A stretch of DNA of 51,344 bases, taken from the NCBI GenBank assembly GCA_026981985.1, contig JALSHZ010000108.1:1-51344 (forward strand). Direction: 5' to 3'. The position numbers and the translations under genes were made by a program. Source of the stretch: Gammaproteobacteria bacterium. GTDB taxonomy: Bacteria > Pseudomonadota > Gammaproteobacteria > UWMA-0217. Positions 1-7,451 of the stretch are shown one piece after another (positions within the stretch are counted from its first letter, which is position 1; every line of letters starts with the position of its first letter). The notes below the pieces were generated by a model, which was not told where the DNA came from, made no database searches, and saw only the letters and a list, made by a program, of their open reading frames with translations.

Positions 1-109
1 CGGATAGAGCCAAGAGCCGTGAAAAAACGACCGAAATCCTACCCCAAACTCATGAAACCTAGACCACAAGCCCGCGAAGAAGTAAGAAAGAATGGCCACC
101 CTAAGAAAC
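1..109. other. window edge without a recognisable gene
   Basis: I see no credible coding sequence, RNA gene or repeat here. The stretch lies downstream of the minus-strand hepT-like gene. Confidence 0.4.
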
Positions 110-496
110 TTAAGTAAGTGCCATTCCACCCAGATGCCCTTTGATAATACTGACGACGATGGGCAGCTGTAGCGTTTGATAGTCGTGGACAGCGATATTC
201 TGGAATCCCACCATCCGCTTGAGTTTTTCTGCCAGTGCTTTGTCGATCCAGCCTGCCCGCGCCAGCAGGTTGAACACATCGCGCGCACTCTGTGGCACGC
301 CAAGACGCTCCCGGCGAGTCAGGTGCTGCCCCATGTCCAGCGCTGCTTCACAGGCGCGCTGAATATTGAGGATGGCAGCATCCTGACGCGTGAAGTTGTC
401 CGCAAAACCCTCCGGGTCGGCGGCGTATTCCTCTTTGGCACGCGCCACACAGCGCTCGATCGTCGCCGCCTTGTTAACCAGAATGTCATCCACCAT
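110..496 (-). CDS. hepT: HepT-like (DUF86) toxin of an MNT/HepT module
   Basis: All-helical HEPN-type protein of about 128 residues, the usual size for DUF86/HepT. It begins MVDDILVNKAATIERCVARA and ends with the family motif region GFQNIAVHDY. HepT proteins are the HEPN partner of a minimal nucleotidyltransferase (MNT); family members act as RNases and are neutralised by AMP transfer from MNT. I chose the ATG at 496 because the upstream in-frame ATG at 523 lies deeper inside the MNT gene; this choice leaves an 11-bp overlap with it. Odd point: the arginine of the RX4HXY motif is read as glutamine (CAG), while the histidine and tyrosine are kept. The family call is firm; activity is uncertain because of that substitution. 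Confidence 0.85.
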   Translation of the reverse strand: MVDDILVNKAATIERCVARAKEEYAADPEGFADNFTRQDAAILNIQRACEAALDMGQHLTRRERLGVPQSARDVFNLLARAGWIDKALAEKLKRMVGFQNIAVHDYQTLQLPIVVSIIKGHLGGMALT

Positions 497-896
497 AAAC
501 GCTACCTCTGGCCTCGATATCATCCATCAAACCCCTGCGGGCGCTATCGAGCGCCGTTTTCTCGCTCAGGATGGCAACTTCAAAGCGTGCCGCCTGATCA
601 TCCAATGCCCACCAGCGCTCTCCTTGCGTAATGACCTGATACTGCATGACCGTTGACCCGGCGCGCAAATCCAGCAGATCGACCGGCACTCCCACCTTCT
701 CCGCCAGCTCGCCCGCCAACTCCCACAAAAGCAGTGGATCAGCATAACCCGCAACCAGTACCGCGAGATCGAGATCACTCCGCGGACCGGCTGTACCCTG
801 TATCTGACTACCAAAACCGTAAACAGCCAACAACCCGGGCAAGCGCTGCCGCAAATGCTGCACAATGGCCTCTTTGTCGATTTTCAAGTCAGACAT
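486..896 (-). CDS. mntA: MNT-domain nucleotidyltransferase antitoxin
   Basis: Small 136-residue protein of the polymerase-beta-like minimal nucleotidyltransferase family. The signature GS-X10-D-X-D is intact in GFGSQIQGTAGPRSDLDLAV (about residues 28-47), so the metal-binding aspartates are present. In characterised MntA/HepT pairs this enzyme AMPylates the tyrosine of the HepT motif and thereby inactivates it. It is the first gene of the pair and overlaps the HepT start by 11 bp. The ATG at 896 is preceded by a near-ideal Shine-Dalgarno (AGGAGGAATTC directly before the ATG). The last ~40 residues extend past the NTase core into a helical tail. Confidence 0.88.
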   Translation of the reverse strand: MSDLKIDKEAIVQHLRQRLPGLLAVYGFGSQIQGTAGPRSDLDLAVLVAGYADPLLLWELAGELAEKVGVPVDLLDLRAGSTVMQYQVITQGERWWALDDQAARFEVAILSEKTALDSARRGLMDDIEARGSVYGG

Positions 897-927
897 GAAT
901 TCCTCCTAAACCCTGACTGCGATCTAA

Positions 928-1050
928 GCGGTGGTTGCAGCGCCTCGGCCAATTGGCGGGAATCTTCATCGATCTTTTGCGCTACGCCCTGGCGGTGATC
1001 GAACTGGTGGATCGTATTCAGCAACTGCCGGTCGAGCGCTCCACCAGATA
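928..1050 (+). other. short coding-like remnant, unidentified
   Basis: An open frame of about 40 residues reads KRWLQRLGQLAGIFIDLLRY and continues through ELVDRIQQLP to a stop near 1050. It looks protein-like but has no start codon or ribosome site at its 5' end, and I do not recognise it. The opposite strand over the same bases is also open, so direction is not settled. It is most easily read as gene debris between the two toxin-antitoxin pairs. Confidence 0.2.
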
Positions 1051-1146
1051 GTTACGACCAACGCCTTCCCCGGACATCTGAGCCAGCAGGACATGCTCGA
1101 TGACGGCTTCAAAGGCGGCTTCGGATGTCTGCTTTCCCATGCCCAT
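1018..1146 (-). pseudogene. possible remnant of a type I restriction R-subunit N-terminus
   Basis: An open frame of 42 codons starts 4 bp beyond the stop of the PIN toxin gene and reads MGMGKQTSEAAFEAVIEHVL, then LAQMSGEG and RNYLVERSTG. By memory the pattern 'QTSE-AFE--IE--LL' resembles the extreme N-terminus of HsdR subunits of type I restriction systems, but nothing of the rest of such a gene is here. It could instead be a genuine tiny ORF. Only a protein search would decide. Confidence 0.25.
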
Positions 1147-1149
1147 TCC

Positions 1150-1539
1150 CTAGCGAATCAAGTGGATATCGATGCCCAGATCCAGCGACGACCAGGCCCT
1201 GTCCGCCGTGAACACCGTGGCATCCAACTCACTGGCGAGGGCCAGACAGGCCCGATCCGCCAGAGAAAGCCCCAGTCCGCGCACCTCTGCCCATAGCCGC
1301 GCAGCCCTTTCCGCCTGTTCAGCGGTAAACGGCTCGAACACGACGCCGACATCGACAAACTCCCCCTGCATGCCATCGACCACCACCTGCCGGCGCAATG
1401 ATTTTTGCAGCACCTCTGACCAATTGACGGTCGAAACCCGCGCCCCATCGAGCACTGCGGAGACCTTGTCCGCGCCTGGCTCGTTATGCAGAAACGCCAG
1501 CAGCGCAGAAGCATCAAGAACCGGGCTCAAGACTCGCAC
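1150..1539 (-). CDS. vapC: PIN-domain toxin (VapC-type RNase)
   Basis: 129-residue PIN-domain protein, the normal VapC length. Acidic catalytic positions are visible: Asp9 in VLDASALLAF, Glu in NWSEVL (about 42), Asp in SLADRACLAL (about 95) and Asp in TADRAW (about 113). These would coordinate Mg2+ in an RNase active site. It is preceded by and overlaps (13 bp) an AbrB-fold antitoxin, the standard antitoxin-first order. The start is the first ATG of the frame; no other ATG or GTG near it gives a better ribosome site. Confidence 0.88.
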   Translation of the reverse strand: MRVLSPVLDASALLAFLHNEPGADKVSAVLDGARVSTVNWSEVLQKSLRRQVVVDGMQGEFVDVGVVFEPFTAEQAERAARLWAEVRGLGLSLADRACLALASELDATVFTADRAWSSLDLGIDIHLIR

Positions 1540-1790
1540 TCCTCCCTCGCGGCTTCAGCCCGTCGCTCGCCGATCAATTCGTCCACCAGGCTGACCTCGC
1601 GGGGAATATGGCCAAAACGCGCCTGCAAACGCTTCTCGATGGCTTCGCGCCGCTCCAACACCAAGCTTTCCCCCACCTGACGCGCCACCAGACGATCACC
1701 CGGCTTGAAGCCGAGAGCCTTGCGCAGATGCGCAGGGATCACCACCCGCCCCTGGGCGCCGATCTGGATTTCACTGTCAGAATGTGCCAT
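1527..1790 (-). CDS. vapB: AbrB/MazE-fold (SpoVT-AbrB) antitoxin
   Basis: 87-residue protein with the swapped-hairpin AbrB DNA-binding motif: IGAQGRVVIPAHLRKALGFK then PGDRLVARQVGESLVLERRE (residues 9-50). The C-terminal ~35 residues form the likely toxin-binding tail (IPREVSLVDELIGERRAE). It binds DNA as a dimer and blocks the PIN toxin encoded downstream, whose start it overlaps by 13 bp. Autoregulation is likely, because the ATG lies inside a cluster of GTGCCAT repeats and beside a palindrome at 1804-1829. Confidence 0.85.
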   Translation of the reverse strand: MAHSDSEIQIGAQGRVVIPAHLRKALGFKPGDRLVARQVGESLVLERREAIEKRLQARFGHIPREVSLVDELIGERRAEAAREECES

Positions 1791-1829
1791 ACAATACCTC
1801 TACGTGCCATATAATTTATATTGTGGCAC
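1784..1829 (-). promoter_or_regulatory. probable autoregulatory operator/promoter of the AbrB-PIN pair
   Basis: An inverted repeat with perfect 6-bp arms (GTGCCA at 1804-1809, TGGCAC at 1824-1829) encloses an AT-rich core with TATAAT-like hexamers on both strands. A direct repeat of GTGCCATA(C/T)AAT occurs at 1784-1795 and 1804-1815, exactly 20 bp apart, about two helical turns. The promoter-proximal copy overlaps the antitoxin start codon. This is the arrangement expected for cooperative binding of an AbrB-type dimer. Confidence 0.6.
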
Positions 1830-1842
1830 AGCACTGGAATAG

Positions 1843-1923
1843 CTACCACAGAAGATCACTCTCAGCCCGGCACAGCAGCGCCCAGTGCAGCAGTTCTGGA
1901 TTGACCGCCACGCGGGTCCTCAT
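1843..1923 (-). pseudogene. 5' remnant of an HTH/ImmA-IrrE-type gene
   Basis: A 26-codon frame starts with ATG at 1923, with a GGGGAG element 9 bp upstream, and reads MRTRVAVNPELLHWALLCRA then ESDLLW and stop. The opening 'VNPELL-WA' is the usual N-terminus of XRE/ImmA-IrrE family proteins found with toxin or phage-derived modules. The match breaks off after about 16 residues, so only the first codons of such a gene appear to survive. Family identification is from memory of the motif. Confidence 0.35.
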
Positions 1924-2232
1924 AAGGCAATCTCCCCGATGTCTGGACCCTGTTTCATCATTTCTGCTCTAACCCCCCCCCTTTAATTAAGCTTAAGCGT
2001 TTTCCCTTAACTAACAAACGGTCCAAGGTAACGATGGAAACCAAGCGCACCAATCCCATCACCGCTTGAGCCAGCACAAGATCTACGACTCCCTCCTCTT
2101 CCAGGGCGTCGATACCCGCACACTGATACGACAACAATGAACTGATTGCAGCGCCAATGGTCACCTCGCATGCTGCATAGCAGCGAAGACGTGTACACTA
2201 CGGTCCATTCTGAATCACCACTGTTATCGATT
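1924..2232. other. intergenic region between the toxin-antitoxin island and the next operon
   Basis: About 300 bp with no supportable gene. It contains a run of nine C at 1973-1981 followed by an AT-rich patch. Short open frames on both strands read like debris rather than proteins. Confidence 0.4.
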
Positions 2233-2919
2233 ATGAGCATCCAGTTCAGCGCCAAGCCCGGTGCCCGCGAGCGCCAGCAGCAACGCAAGCACAACAATCC
2301 CCTGTTCGACGACTTCGATAGCGTCACCGCCGAGAGTGTAGAGGCGGCGAGGCAGGCGGATGAGCAGGCCTACCACGATTTCATCGCCTCGTTCGAGAAG
2401 CTGGTGGAGGATATTCTTGCCCTCAAACCCCAGGCCGAGACGCAAGATGTGCTCGACCTGAAATCACGCCTCGATGAAGCGTTCGAGGCCAGTGCGATGC
2501 TGCCGGGGGATCTCGACCCCATTCACAATGCCATTCAGCGTTTGATGGCGCCGATGATGCAGGCGATCTACAAAAATGCGGAGAATGACCCGGCCGCCCT
2601 TGGAACGTTGGAAGAGGAAGACAATGCGCGCGCCATGCACTATGCGCTGCTGGAAAATCCGCTGGTGGCTGATCTGTTGAGCGAGACTTCCCCCATTGCT
2701 CCGGAGGAACTGGCCGCCACCCTGCTCAGCGCGCATGTCGCCCTGCTGGAACAGGCCATGGAACTGTTTTCGCCGGAGCAAGCCGCAGTGATTCTCGACG
2801 ACGCCAGCAATTTGCTGAACCGACTGGAACAGGCTGGACGCTCAACCGCATTTGCCTTGCCGCAGCTGAAAATCATCGAAAAGGCGGCCAAAAAAAACGA
2901 TTCGGCTGTAAAAAACTGA
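2233..2919 (+). CDS. conserved hypothetical protein, helical and acidic
   Basis: 228-residue soluble protein starting MSIQFSAKPGARERQQQRKH. I do not recognise a domain. It is predicted to be almost wholly helical and rich in Ala, Glu and Leu, with no signal peptide or membrane segment. The ATG at 2233 is chosen over an upstream in-frame ATG at 2146 because the extra residues are low-complexity and unlike the rest. Only 10 bp separate its stop from the TTG start of the uracil-DNA-glycosylase-like gene, so the two are probably co-transcribed. That linkage is the only functional hint. Confidence 0.7.
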   Translation: MSIQFSAKPGARERQQQRKHNNPLFDDFDSVTAESVEAARQADEQAYHDFIASFEKLVEDILALKPQAETQDVLDLKSRLDEAFEASAMLPGDLDPIHNAIQRLMAPMMQAIYKNAENDPAALGTLEEEDNARAMHYALLENPLVADLLSETSPIAPEELAATLLSAHVALLEQAMELFSPEQAAVILDDASNLLNRLEQAGRSTAFALPQLKIIEKAAKKNDSAVKN

Positions 2920-2929
2920 GGTTTTCAGT

Positions 2930-3553
2930 TTGCCTCGCCAGGACAAGATATCGCGAGAGTTGCGCGCATTGCAGCAGCAGCTCATTGATTGCCGCGCCTG
3001 CCCCACGATGCACGGCCCGCCAGTGCACGGTGAGCCCGTCGCAGCGTCGATACTGCTGGTCGGGCAGGCACCGGGGGAGCGTGAAATCGTGGAGCACCGC
3101 CCTTTTGCCTGGACAGCGGGGAAAACCCTGTTTCGCTGGTTTTCCAGCATCGGGGCCGATGAACAGGCATTTCGCCAAAAGGTCTACATGAGCGCCGTCT
3201 GCCGCTGTTTTCCGGGCAAAAAACCACGTGGCGGCGATCGCGTGCCCAATGCAGATGAAATCAGGCGCTGCGCCCGCTGGCTCAATGCCGAATTGACCAT
3301 TTTACAACCGGCGCTCGTCATTCCGGTCGGCAAACTCGCCATCAGTCAATTTCTCGAATGCCGGACATTGCGTGACGTCATCGGCCAGCAGCATACGATT
3401 TCCATCGACGATCGCCGCGCCGATGTCATTCCGCTGCCCCACCCATCCGGCGCATCTACCTGGCATGTCACCGAACCGGGAAAAACACTGCTACAGGATG
3501 CACTGCAACACATCCGGGCGCATCCTGCATTCATTGGCACTTTTTCGAGCTGA
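2930..3553 (+). CDS. uracil-DNA glycosylase family protein (Fe-S type)
   Basis: 207-residue protein of the UDG superfamily, closest in pattern to the iron-sulfur families 4/5. Motif A is ILLVGQAPGEREI (about residues 41-53) and motif B is PLPHPSGAST (about 169-178). Candidate cluster cysteines are in DCRACPTMHG near the N-terminus and in the CRCFPG and RRCARWL segments. Such proteins excise uracil or other deaminated bases, though some subgroups have no proven activity. The start is TTG at 2930 with GAGG about 9 bp upstream. It ends 4 bp before the convergent sulP stop. Confidence 0.8.
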   Translation: MPRQDKISRELRALQQQLIDCRACPTMHGPPVHGEPVAASILLVGQAPGEREIVEHRPFAWTAGKTLFRWFSSIGADEQAFRQKVYMSAVCRCFPGKKPRGGDRVPNADEIRRCARWLNAELTILQPALVIPVGKLAISQFLECRTLRDVIGQQHTISIDDRRADVIPLPHPSGASTWHVTEPGKTLLQDALQHIRAHPAFIGTFSS

Positions 3554-3557
3554 CCGG

Positions 3558-5375
3558 CTAGCCCGCAGGTTTTTCCAGCTCGATTTCACCACGCTCTGCC
3601 GCCTGACGCCGCGCAACCGATACGCGGAGTGGACATTCCCTGCCGTTGTTACACTTATCACATTCAATATCTTTCCACGCCTTGGCCAGCGCAAAAGTAA
3701 TACGGGCAAAAAAGCGCTCATTGTCACCACCCATTTTTTCCAGCGCACCGGAATTTCGGATTGCATCCATGAACTGCTTTTTCATTCGCGCCACGATGAA
3801 GGTTACGCCGACCTTCTCCAGCCTCTCGGCAAGATGCACAAGAACCTCCTCGCCACTGGCATCAAGCATATTGATGCCCTCGGCATCGAGAATGAGGAAT
3901 TCGATGTCGGGATTGTCAGCAACCATTTCCAACACTTGAGTCTCGAAATAACCGGCATTGGCAAAATAGAGTGACATATCGAAGCGGAAGAGCAGGATTT
4001 TCTTGCAGCGATCCAACTCCGGATGAACCGAGATATCACGCATCGTGCCGTCATGGTAGCGGGAGACGATGGCCACCCGGGGGCGCATGGTGCGGTAGAT
4101 GAAGAACACCATTGACAGCACCACGCCGACAATAATGCCGTCTTCCAGATGTGGCGCCATGACCAGGGTCAACACGAAAGACACAATCGCCACGATGCCA
4201 TCCTGCTTTTCCACCTTCCAGGCATGTCTGATCGGCTCGATCTTGACTAGGTTGATCACCGCCATAATGATGACGGCAGCCAACGTCGCGTGCGGTAAGT
4301 GAAACAGCAACGGCGTCAAAAACAGCAGTGTCACGCCAACCATCAGGCCAGTGACGATAGATGAGAGACCAGTCACTGCCCCCGCCTCGAAATTCACCGC
4401 CGAACGGGAAAAGGAACCGGAAACGGCGTAGCCACCGAAAAGCCCGGACACAACATTCGACAGCCCCTGCCCGACCAACTCCTGATTCGCGTCGAGCCGC
4501 TGCCGCGTCTGCGCCGCGATAACCTTGGCAATGGAAATTGCTTCCATAAACCCGATCAGAGAGATGACGATAGCGGCGGTCAGCAGTTCACGAATCACCT
4601 CCCATTCAAAACCAGGCAGGACCACCTCGGGCAAGCCAGCCGGAATGATACCAACCACCGCACCACCCTTTTGTTCAAACCCGACCATCCACGATGCCAC
4701 CGTCGCGAATACGACCGCAATCAGCACGGCTGGTGCTTTCGGCGACCATTTCTTGATACCGGCCATGATGATGATCGACACGACCGAGAAGACGAACGTC
4801 AGCCAGTGCGTGTTATGGAAAGCTTCTTCAAGCACAAGATAGACGGTCTGAAAATGATAGTGCTGTTTCTCGACGCTGACGCCAAACAACTTGCTGAGCT
4901 GCGACGTTGCAATCACGATAGCCGCCGCATTGGTAAACCCCAGGACCACTGGATGGGAAAGAAAATCCACCAGCACACCGAGGCGAAAAAAACCAAGGAA
5001 TAGTTGAAACAAACCAACCATGATGGCCAACAAAATGGCATAGGCCAGAAAACCCTCGGAGCCGAGCGTCGCAATGGGCTCAAGCGAAGCGGCGGTCAGC
5101 AGCGAAACAACCGCGACCGGCCCTGTCGCCAACTGCCGGGACGAGCCGAATATCGCCGCGACGATAGGGGGCAAAAAAGCCGCATACAGACCAAAATAGG
5201 CGGGCAACCCGGCCAATTGCGCATAAGCCATCGACTGCGGCACCAGCACCAGTGCAACCGTAATACCGGCCAGCACATCAGCCCTGATAACACCAGGCCT
5301 CTTCAAATCCCGAATCTGATCGAAGGTCGGCCAAAGCATTTGACGAAGCCGGCCAGCAAACTCTGAGAGTGTCAT
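3558..5375 (-). CDS. SulP-family anion transporter with STAS domain
   Basis: 605-residue inner-membrane transporter of the SulP/SLC26 family, which moves sulfate, bicarbonate or other anions. The family signature near the first helices is visible (GITVALVLVPQSMAYAQLAG, about residues 35-55), followed by 10 or more hydrophobic helices. A C-terminal STAS domain (about 435-560) contains ILDAEGINMLDASGEEVLVH. After STAS there is an unusual cysteine-rich tail, ECDKCNNGRECPLRV, that could bind metal or form disulfides. Substrate cannot be told from sequence. The ATG at 5375 gives a standard N-terminus. Confidence 0.92.
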   Translation of the reverse strand: MTLSEFAGRLRQMLWPTFDQIRDLKRPGVIRADVLAGITVALVLVPQSMAYAQLAGLPAYFGLYAAFLPPIVAAIFGSSRQLATGPVAVVSLLTAASLEPIATLGSEGFLAYAILLAIMVGLFQLFLGFFRLGVLVDFLSHPVVLGFTNAAAIVIATSQLSKLFGVSVEKQHYHFQTVYLVLEEAFHNTHWLTFVFSVVSIIIMAGIKKWSPKAPAVLIAVVFATVASWMVGFEQKGGAVVGIIPAGLPEVVLPGFEWEVIRELLTAAIVISLIGFMEAISIAKVIAAQTRQRLDANQELVGQGLSNVVSGLFGGYAVSGSFSRSAVNFEAGAVTGLSSIVTGLMVGVTLLFLTPLLFHLPHATLAAVIIMAVINLVKIEPIRHAWKVEKQDGIVAIVSFVLTLVMAPHLEDGIIVGVVLSMVFFIYRTMRPRVAIVSRYHDGTMRDISVHPELDRCKKILLFRFDMSLYFANAGYFETQVLEMVADNPDIEFLILDAEGINMLDASGEEVLVHLAERLEKVGVTFIVARMKKQFMDAIRNSGALEKMGGDNERFFARITFALAKAWKDIECDKCNNGRECPLRVSVARRQAAERGEIELEKPAG

Positions 5376-5534
5376 CGTTGGATGCCATTGATATTGTGAC
5401 GGCCCATTCCCTCACAAATCAGGCAGTAATTCAAATCACGCCACTGCGGGAACTTTTCCCCGAAGTTTTTCCCAACACACATCGCCAAGCCAAACGCTTA
5501 TGATTCTTCTGTTATTCAACAACGTTCAACAAGT

Positions 5535-6083
5535 ATGATGATCCAGCCCAACGACATTCTCGAATTCTGGTATGCCGATGAGAATCGCACCTTCTGGTTC
5601 AAATCGACGCCCGAGATGGATGCCGCCATCAAGACCCGCTTTGAATCCACTTGGCAACAAGCTCGGGAAGGCGCGCTCGATCACTGGATGCGCGATGGCG
5701 AAGGCTGTCTCGCACTGGCGATCGTACTCGACCAGTTCCCGCTCAACATGTTTCGCGGCAAAGCCAAAAGTTTTTCGACCGAACAACAGGCCGTGGCCAT
5801 TGCTCACCATACCATTGCCAAGGGTTTGGACCAGCAACTGCCAGCAGAACGACGAGCTTTCCTCTACATGCCGCTGATGCACAGCGAAAACCTCGCCGAC
5901 CAGGACGAAGCCGTGCGCCGCTTTGGCTTGGCTGGCCTCGACAGTAACCTGCGGTTTGCCGAGCACCACCGTGAGCTGATCCGCCGCTTCGGGCGCTTCC
6001 CGCATCGCAACGCTATTCTCGGTCGAGCCAGTACCAACGAAGAGCTGGCATACCTTGCCTCAGACGAAGCATTCACGGGATGA
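5535..6083 (+). CDS. DUF924 family protein
   Basis: 182-residue soluble helical protein of the DUF924 family. Landmarks are ILEFWYADENRTFWF near the N-terminus, ALAIVLDQFPLNMFRG (about 71-86) and LPAERRAFLYMPLMHSENL (about 111-129). The family is widespread in proteobacteria and related to TPR-like folds; its biochemical role is not established. The gene is monocistronic and diverges from sulP across about 160 bp. Confidence 0.9.
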   Translation: MMIQPNDILEFWYADENRTFWFKSTPEMDAAIKTRFESTWQQAREGALDHWMRDGEGCLALAIVLDQFPLNMFRGKAKSFSTEQQAVAIAHHTIAKGLDQQLPAERRAFLYMPLMHSENLADQDEAVRRFGLAGLDSNLRFAEHHRELIRRFGRFPHRNAILGRASTNEELAYLASDEAFTG

Positions 6084-6094
6084 TGGCTCAGCGC

Positions 6095-6136
6095 GGGTTT
6101 CTCACCAGTTCACTACTGCGATCCGGTGAGAAACCC
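6095..6136. other. 12-bp inverted repeat downstream of the DUF924 gene
   Basis: Perfect arms GGGTTTCTCACC (6095-6106) and GGTGAGAAACCC (6125-6136) are separated by 18 bases. No run of T follows on either strand, so it may be a factor-dependent terminator, an mRNA-stabilising structure or a protein-binding palindrome. Confidence 0.5.
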
Positions 6137-6265
6137 AGGCTTGGAAACCAACATCGTAAAATTCTGTCCAACGCACCAGCAGCGCGGTAGCAAGCTGCTA
6201 TTCTATAGGGCACACGATACCCAATAATCAGAGTACCTCCTCAGGACACAAGCAAGGATCTCCCG

Positions 6266-7438
6266 ATGAACGACACCATCACTGCCACGCCACTCAAGTA
6301 TCTCGATACCGCGCTGAACCAGCTCAACGAGTTGGGCCTCGTGCCGGAGAAAACCGACGAAGCCCCCATCGTGGCGCTGATCGAAAAGATCTCGGATCTC
6401 GATCAGGCCAAGGCCGTCGCCATTGCGCGTACCCTCAACCAGGCATCACTGTTCAATGAAGTGGTGCGCGAGCAGATCCAGGCAATGAAAATTGGGCAGC
6501 GTTATGAGGATATTGCACAAGCTTTCAGCAGCATCCGCAACGATGCGAAAAGCATGGTCGAGCAGCTGGAAGACGGCAAGATCGATTTTGGCGAGCGGGT
6601 GCAGAACGTGTGGATGAAGATTACCCGCGGCGATATCCCGCAACGCTTTCAGGACATCAAGGAGACTTATCTGGAAGTCGCCACCGACACCAACGACCAG
6701 ATCGAACGCGAGCAGCTGATTCTCAACGCCTATCGTGATTTCCGCGGCGCGCTGAAAGAATCCGAAGTGCTGGCTGCTGATATTCTCAACAAGGCCGAAG
6801 CCGAGCTCGATGCGGCAAAAAAGGCGTTGACCGAAGCAGCGCAGGCCATCGAGAACGAAAAGAGTGAAGACCGCGCCGTGCTATCGCGGCTGGAACTGAC
6901 ACGCGACGAACGTCTGCGCGATCTGCAAAACGCGGACGAACGCTATCAGATCGCCAAGGATCTTTCCGACAATCTCGTCCTCAGCTACAACACCACCGAA
7001 ACCGTCATGTCACGGCTGGTACAGACCACCGATGCCAAAAAACGCATCTATGCCCAGTCGGTTACCTTCTTTGGCACCAATGAAACCGTCCTCACCGCCT
7101 TGAGCGCCTCCTTCACCGGCCTGTCCGGGCTGTATGAAAGCACACAGGCTTTGAAGACCATGAAAGAAGGCATCAGCGACAGCCTGGAAGTGCTGGCCGA
7201 AGTCGGCGACAAGGTGCAGGAAGACGCCATTCGCGAAGGCTACGGCCCGACCATCCGCGCCGATGCCGTCAAAAAGCTGGTGGATTCCGTGGTCAACTAC
7301 CAGGAGCGCACCGTCAAGCTGATCGAAGAAATGCGCGAAGCATCAACCCGCAACGCCGAGGAGGTCCGCAAGGCCGTCGAGGATGGCAAGCGCCGGCTGG
7401 CCGAACTGGCCCAGGAAGGCAACGCGCTGGAAGGCTGA
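6266..7438 (+). CDS. TelA-like coiled-coil protein
   Basis: 390-residue soluble protein, almost entirely helical with long coiled coils (about residues 160-245 and 340-390). The middle part (KDLSDNLVLSYNTTETVMSR, then VTFFGTNETVLTALSASFTG) resembles TelA/toxic-anion-resistance-type proteins often labelled 'cell surface protein', although there is no signal peptide or membrane helix. It is the first gene of a four-gene operon whose next member starts 13 bp downstream. TelA relatives are linked to envelope stress and tellurite or bacteriocin tolerance, but the function here is inferred from the family only. Confidence 0.65.
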   Translation: MNDTITATPLKYLDTALNQLNELGLVPEKTDEAPIVALIEKISDLDQAKAVAIARTLNQASLFNEVVREQIQAMKIGQRYEDIAQAFSSIRNDAKSMVEQLEDGKIDFGERVQNVWMKITRGDIPQRFQDIKETYLEVATDTNDQIEREQLILNAYRDFRGALKESEVLAADILNKAEAELDAAKKALTEAAQAIENEKSEDRAVLSRLELTRDERLRDLQNADERYQIAKDLSDNLVLSYNTTETVMSRLVQTTDAKKRIYAQSVTFFGTNETVLTALSASFTGLSGLYESTQALKTMKEGISDSLEVLAEVGDKVQEDAIREGYGPTIRADAVKKLVDSVVNYQERTVKLIEEMREASTRNAEEVRKAVEDGKRRLAELAQEGNALEG

Positions 7439-7451
7439 GGACGCCTGCATC

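Noticed and set aside
1958-2164. Minus-strand frame of 68 codons upstream of the 2.2-kb operon
   Set aside because: Starts without a ribosome site, crosses the C9 run and resembles no family.
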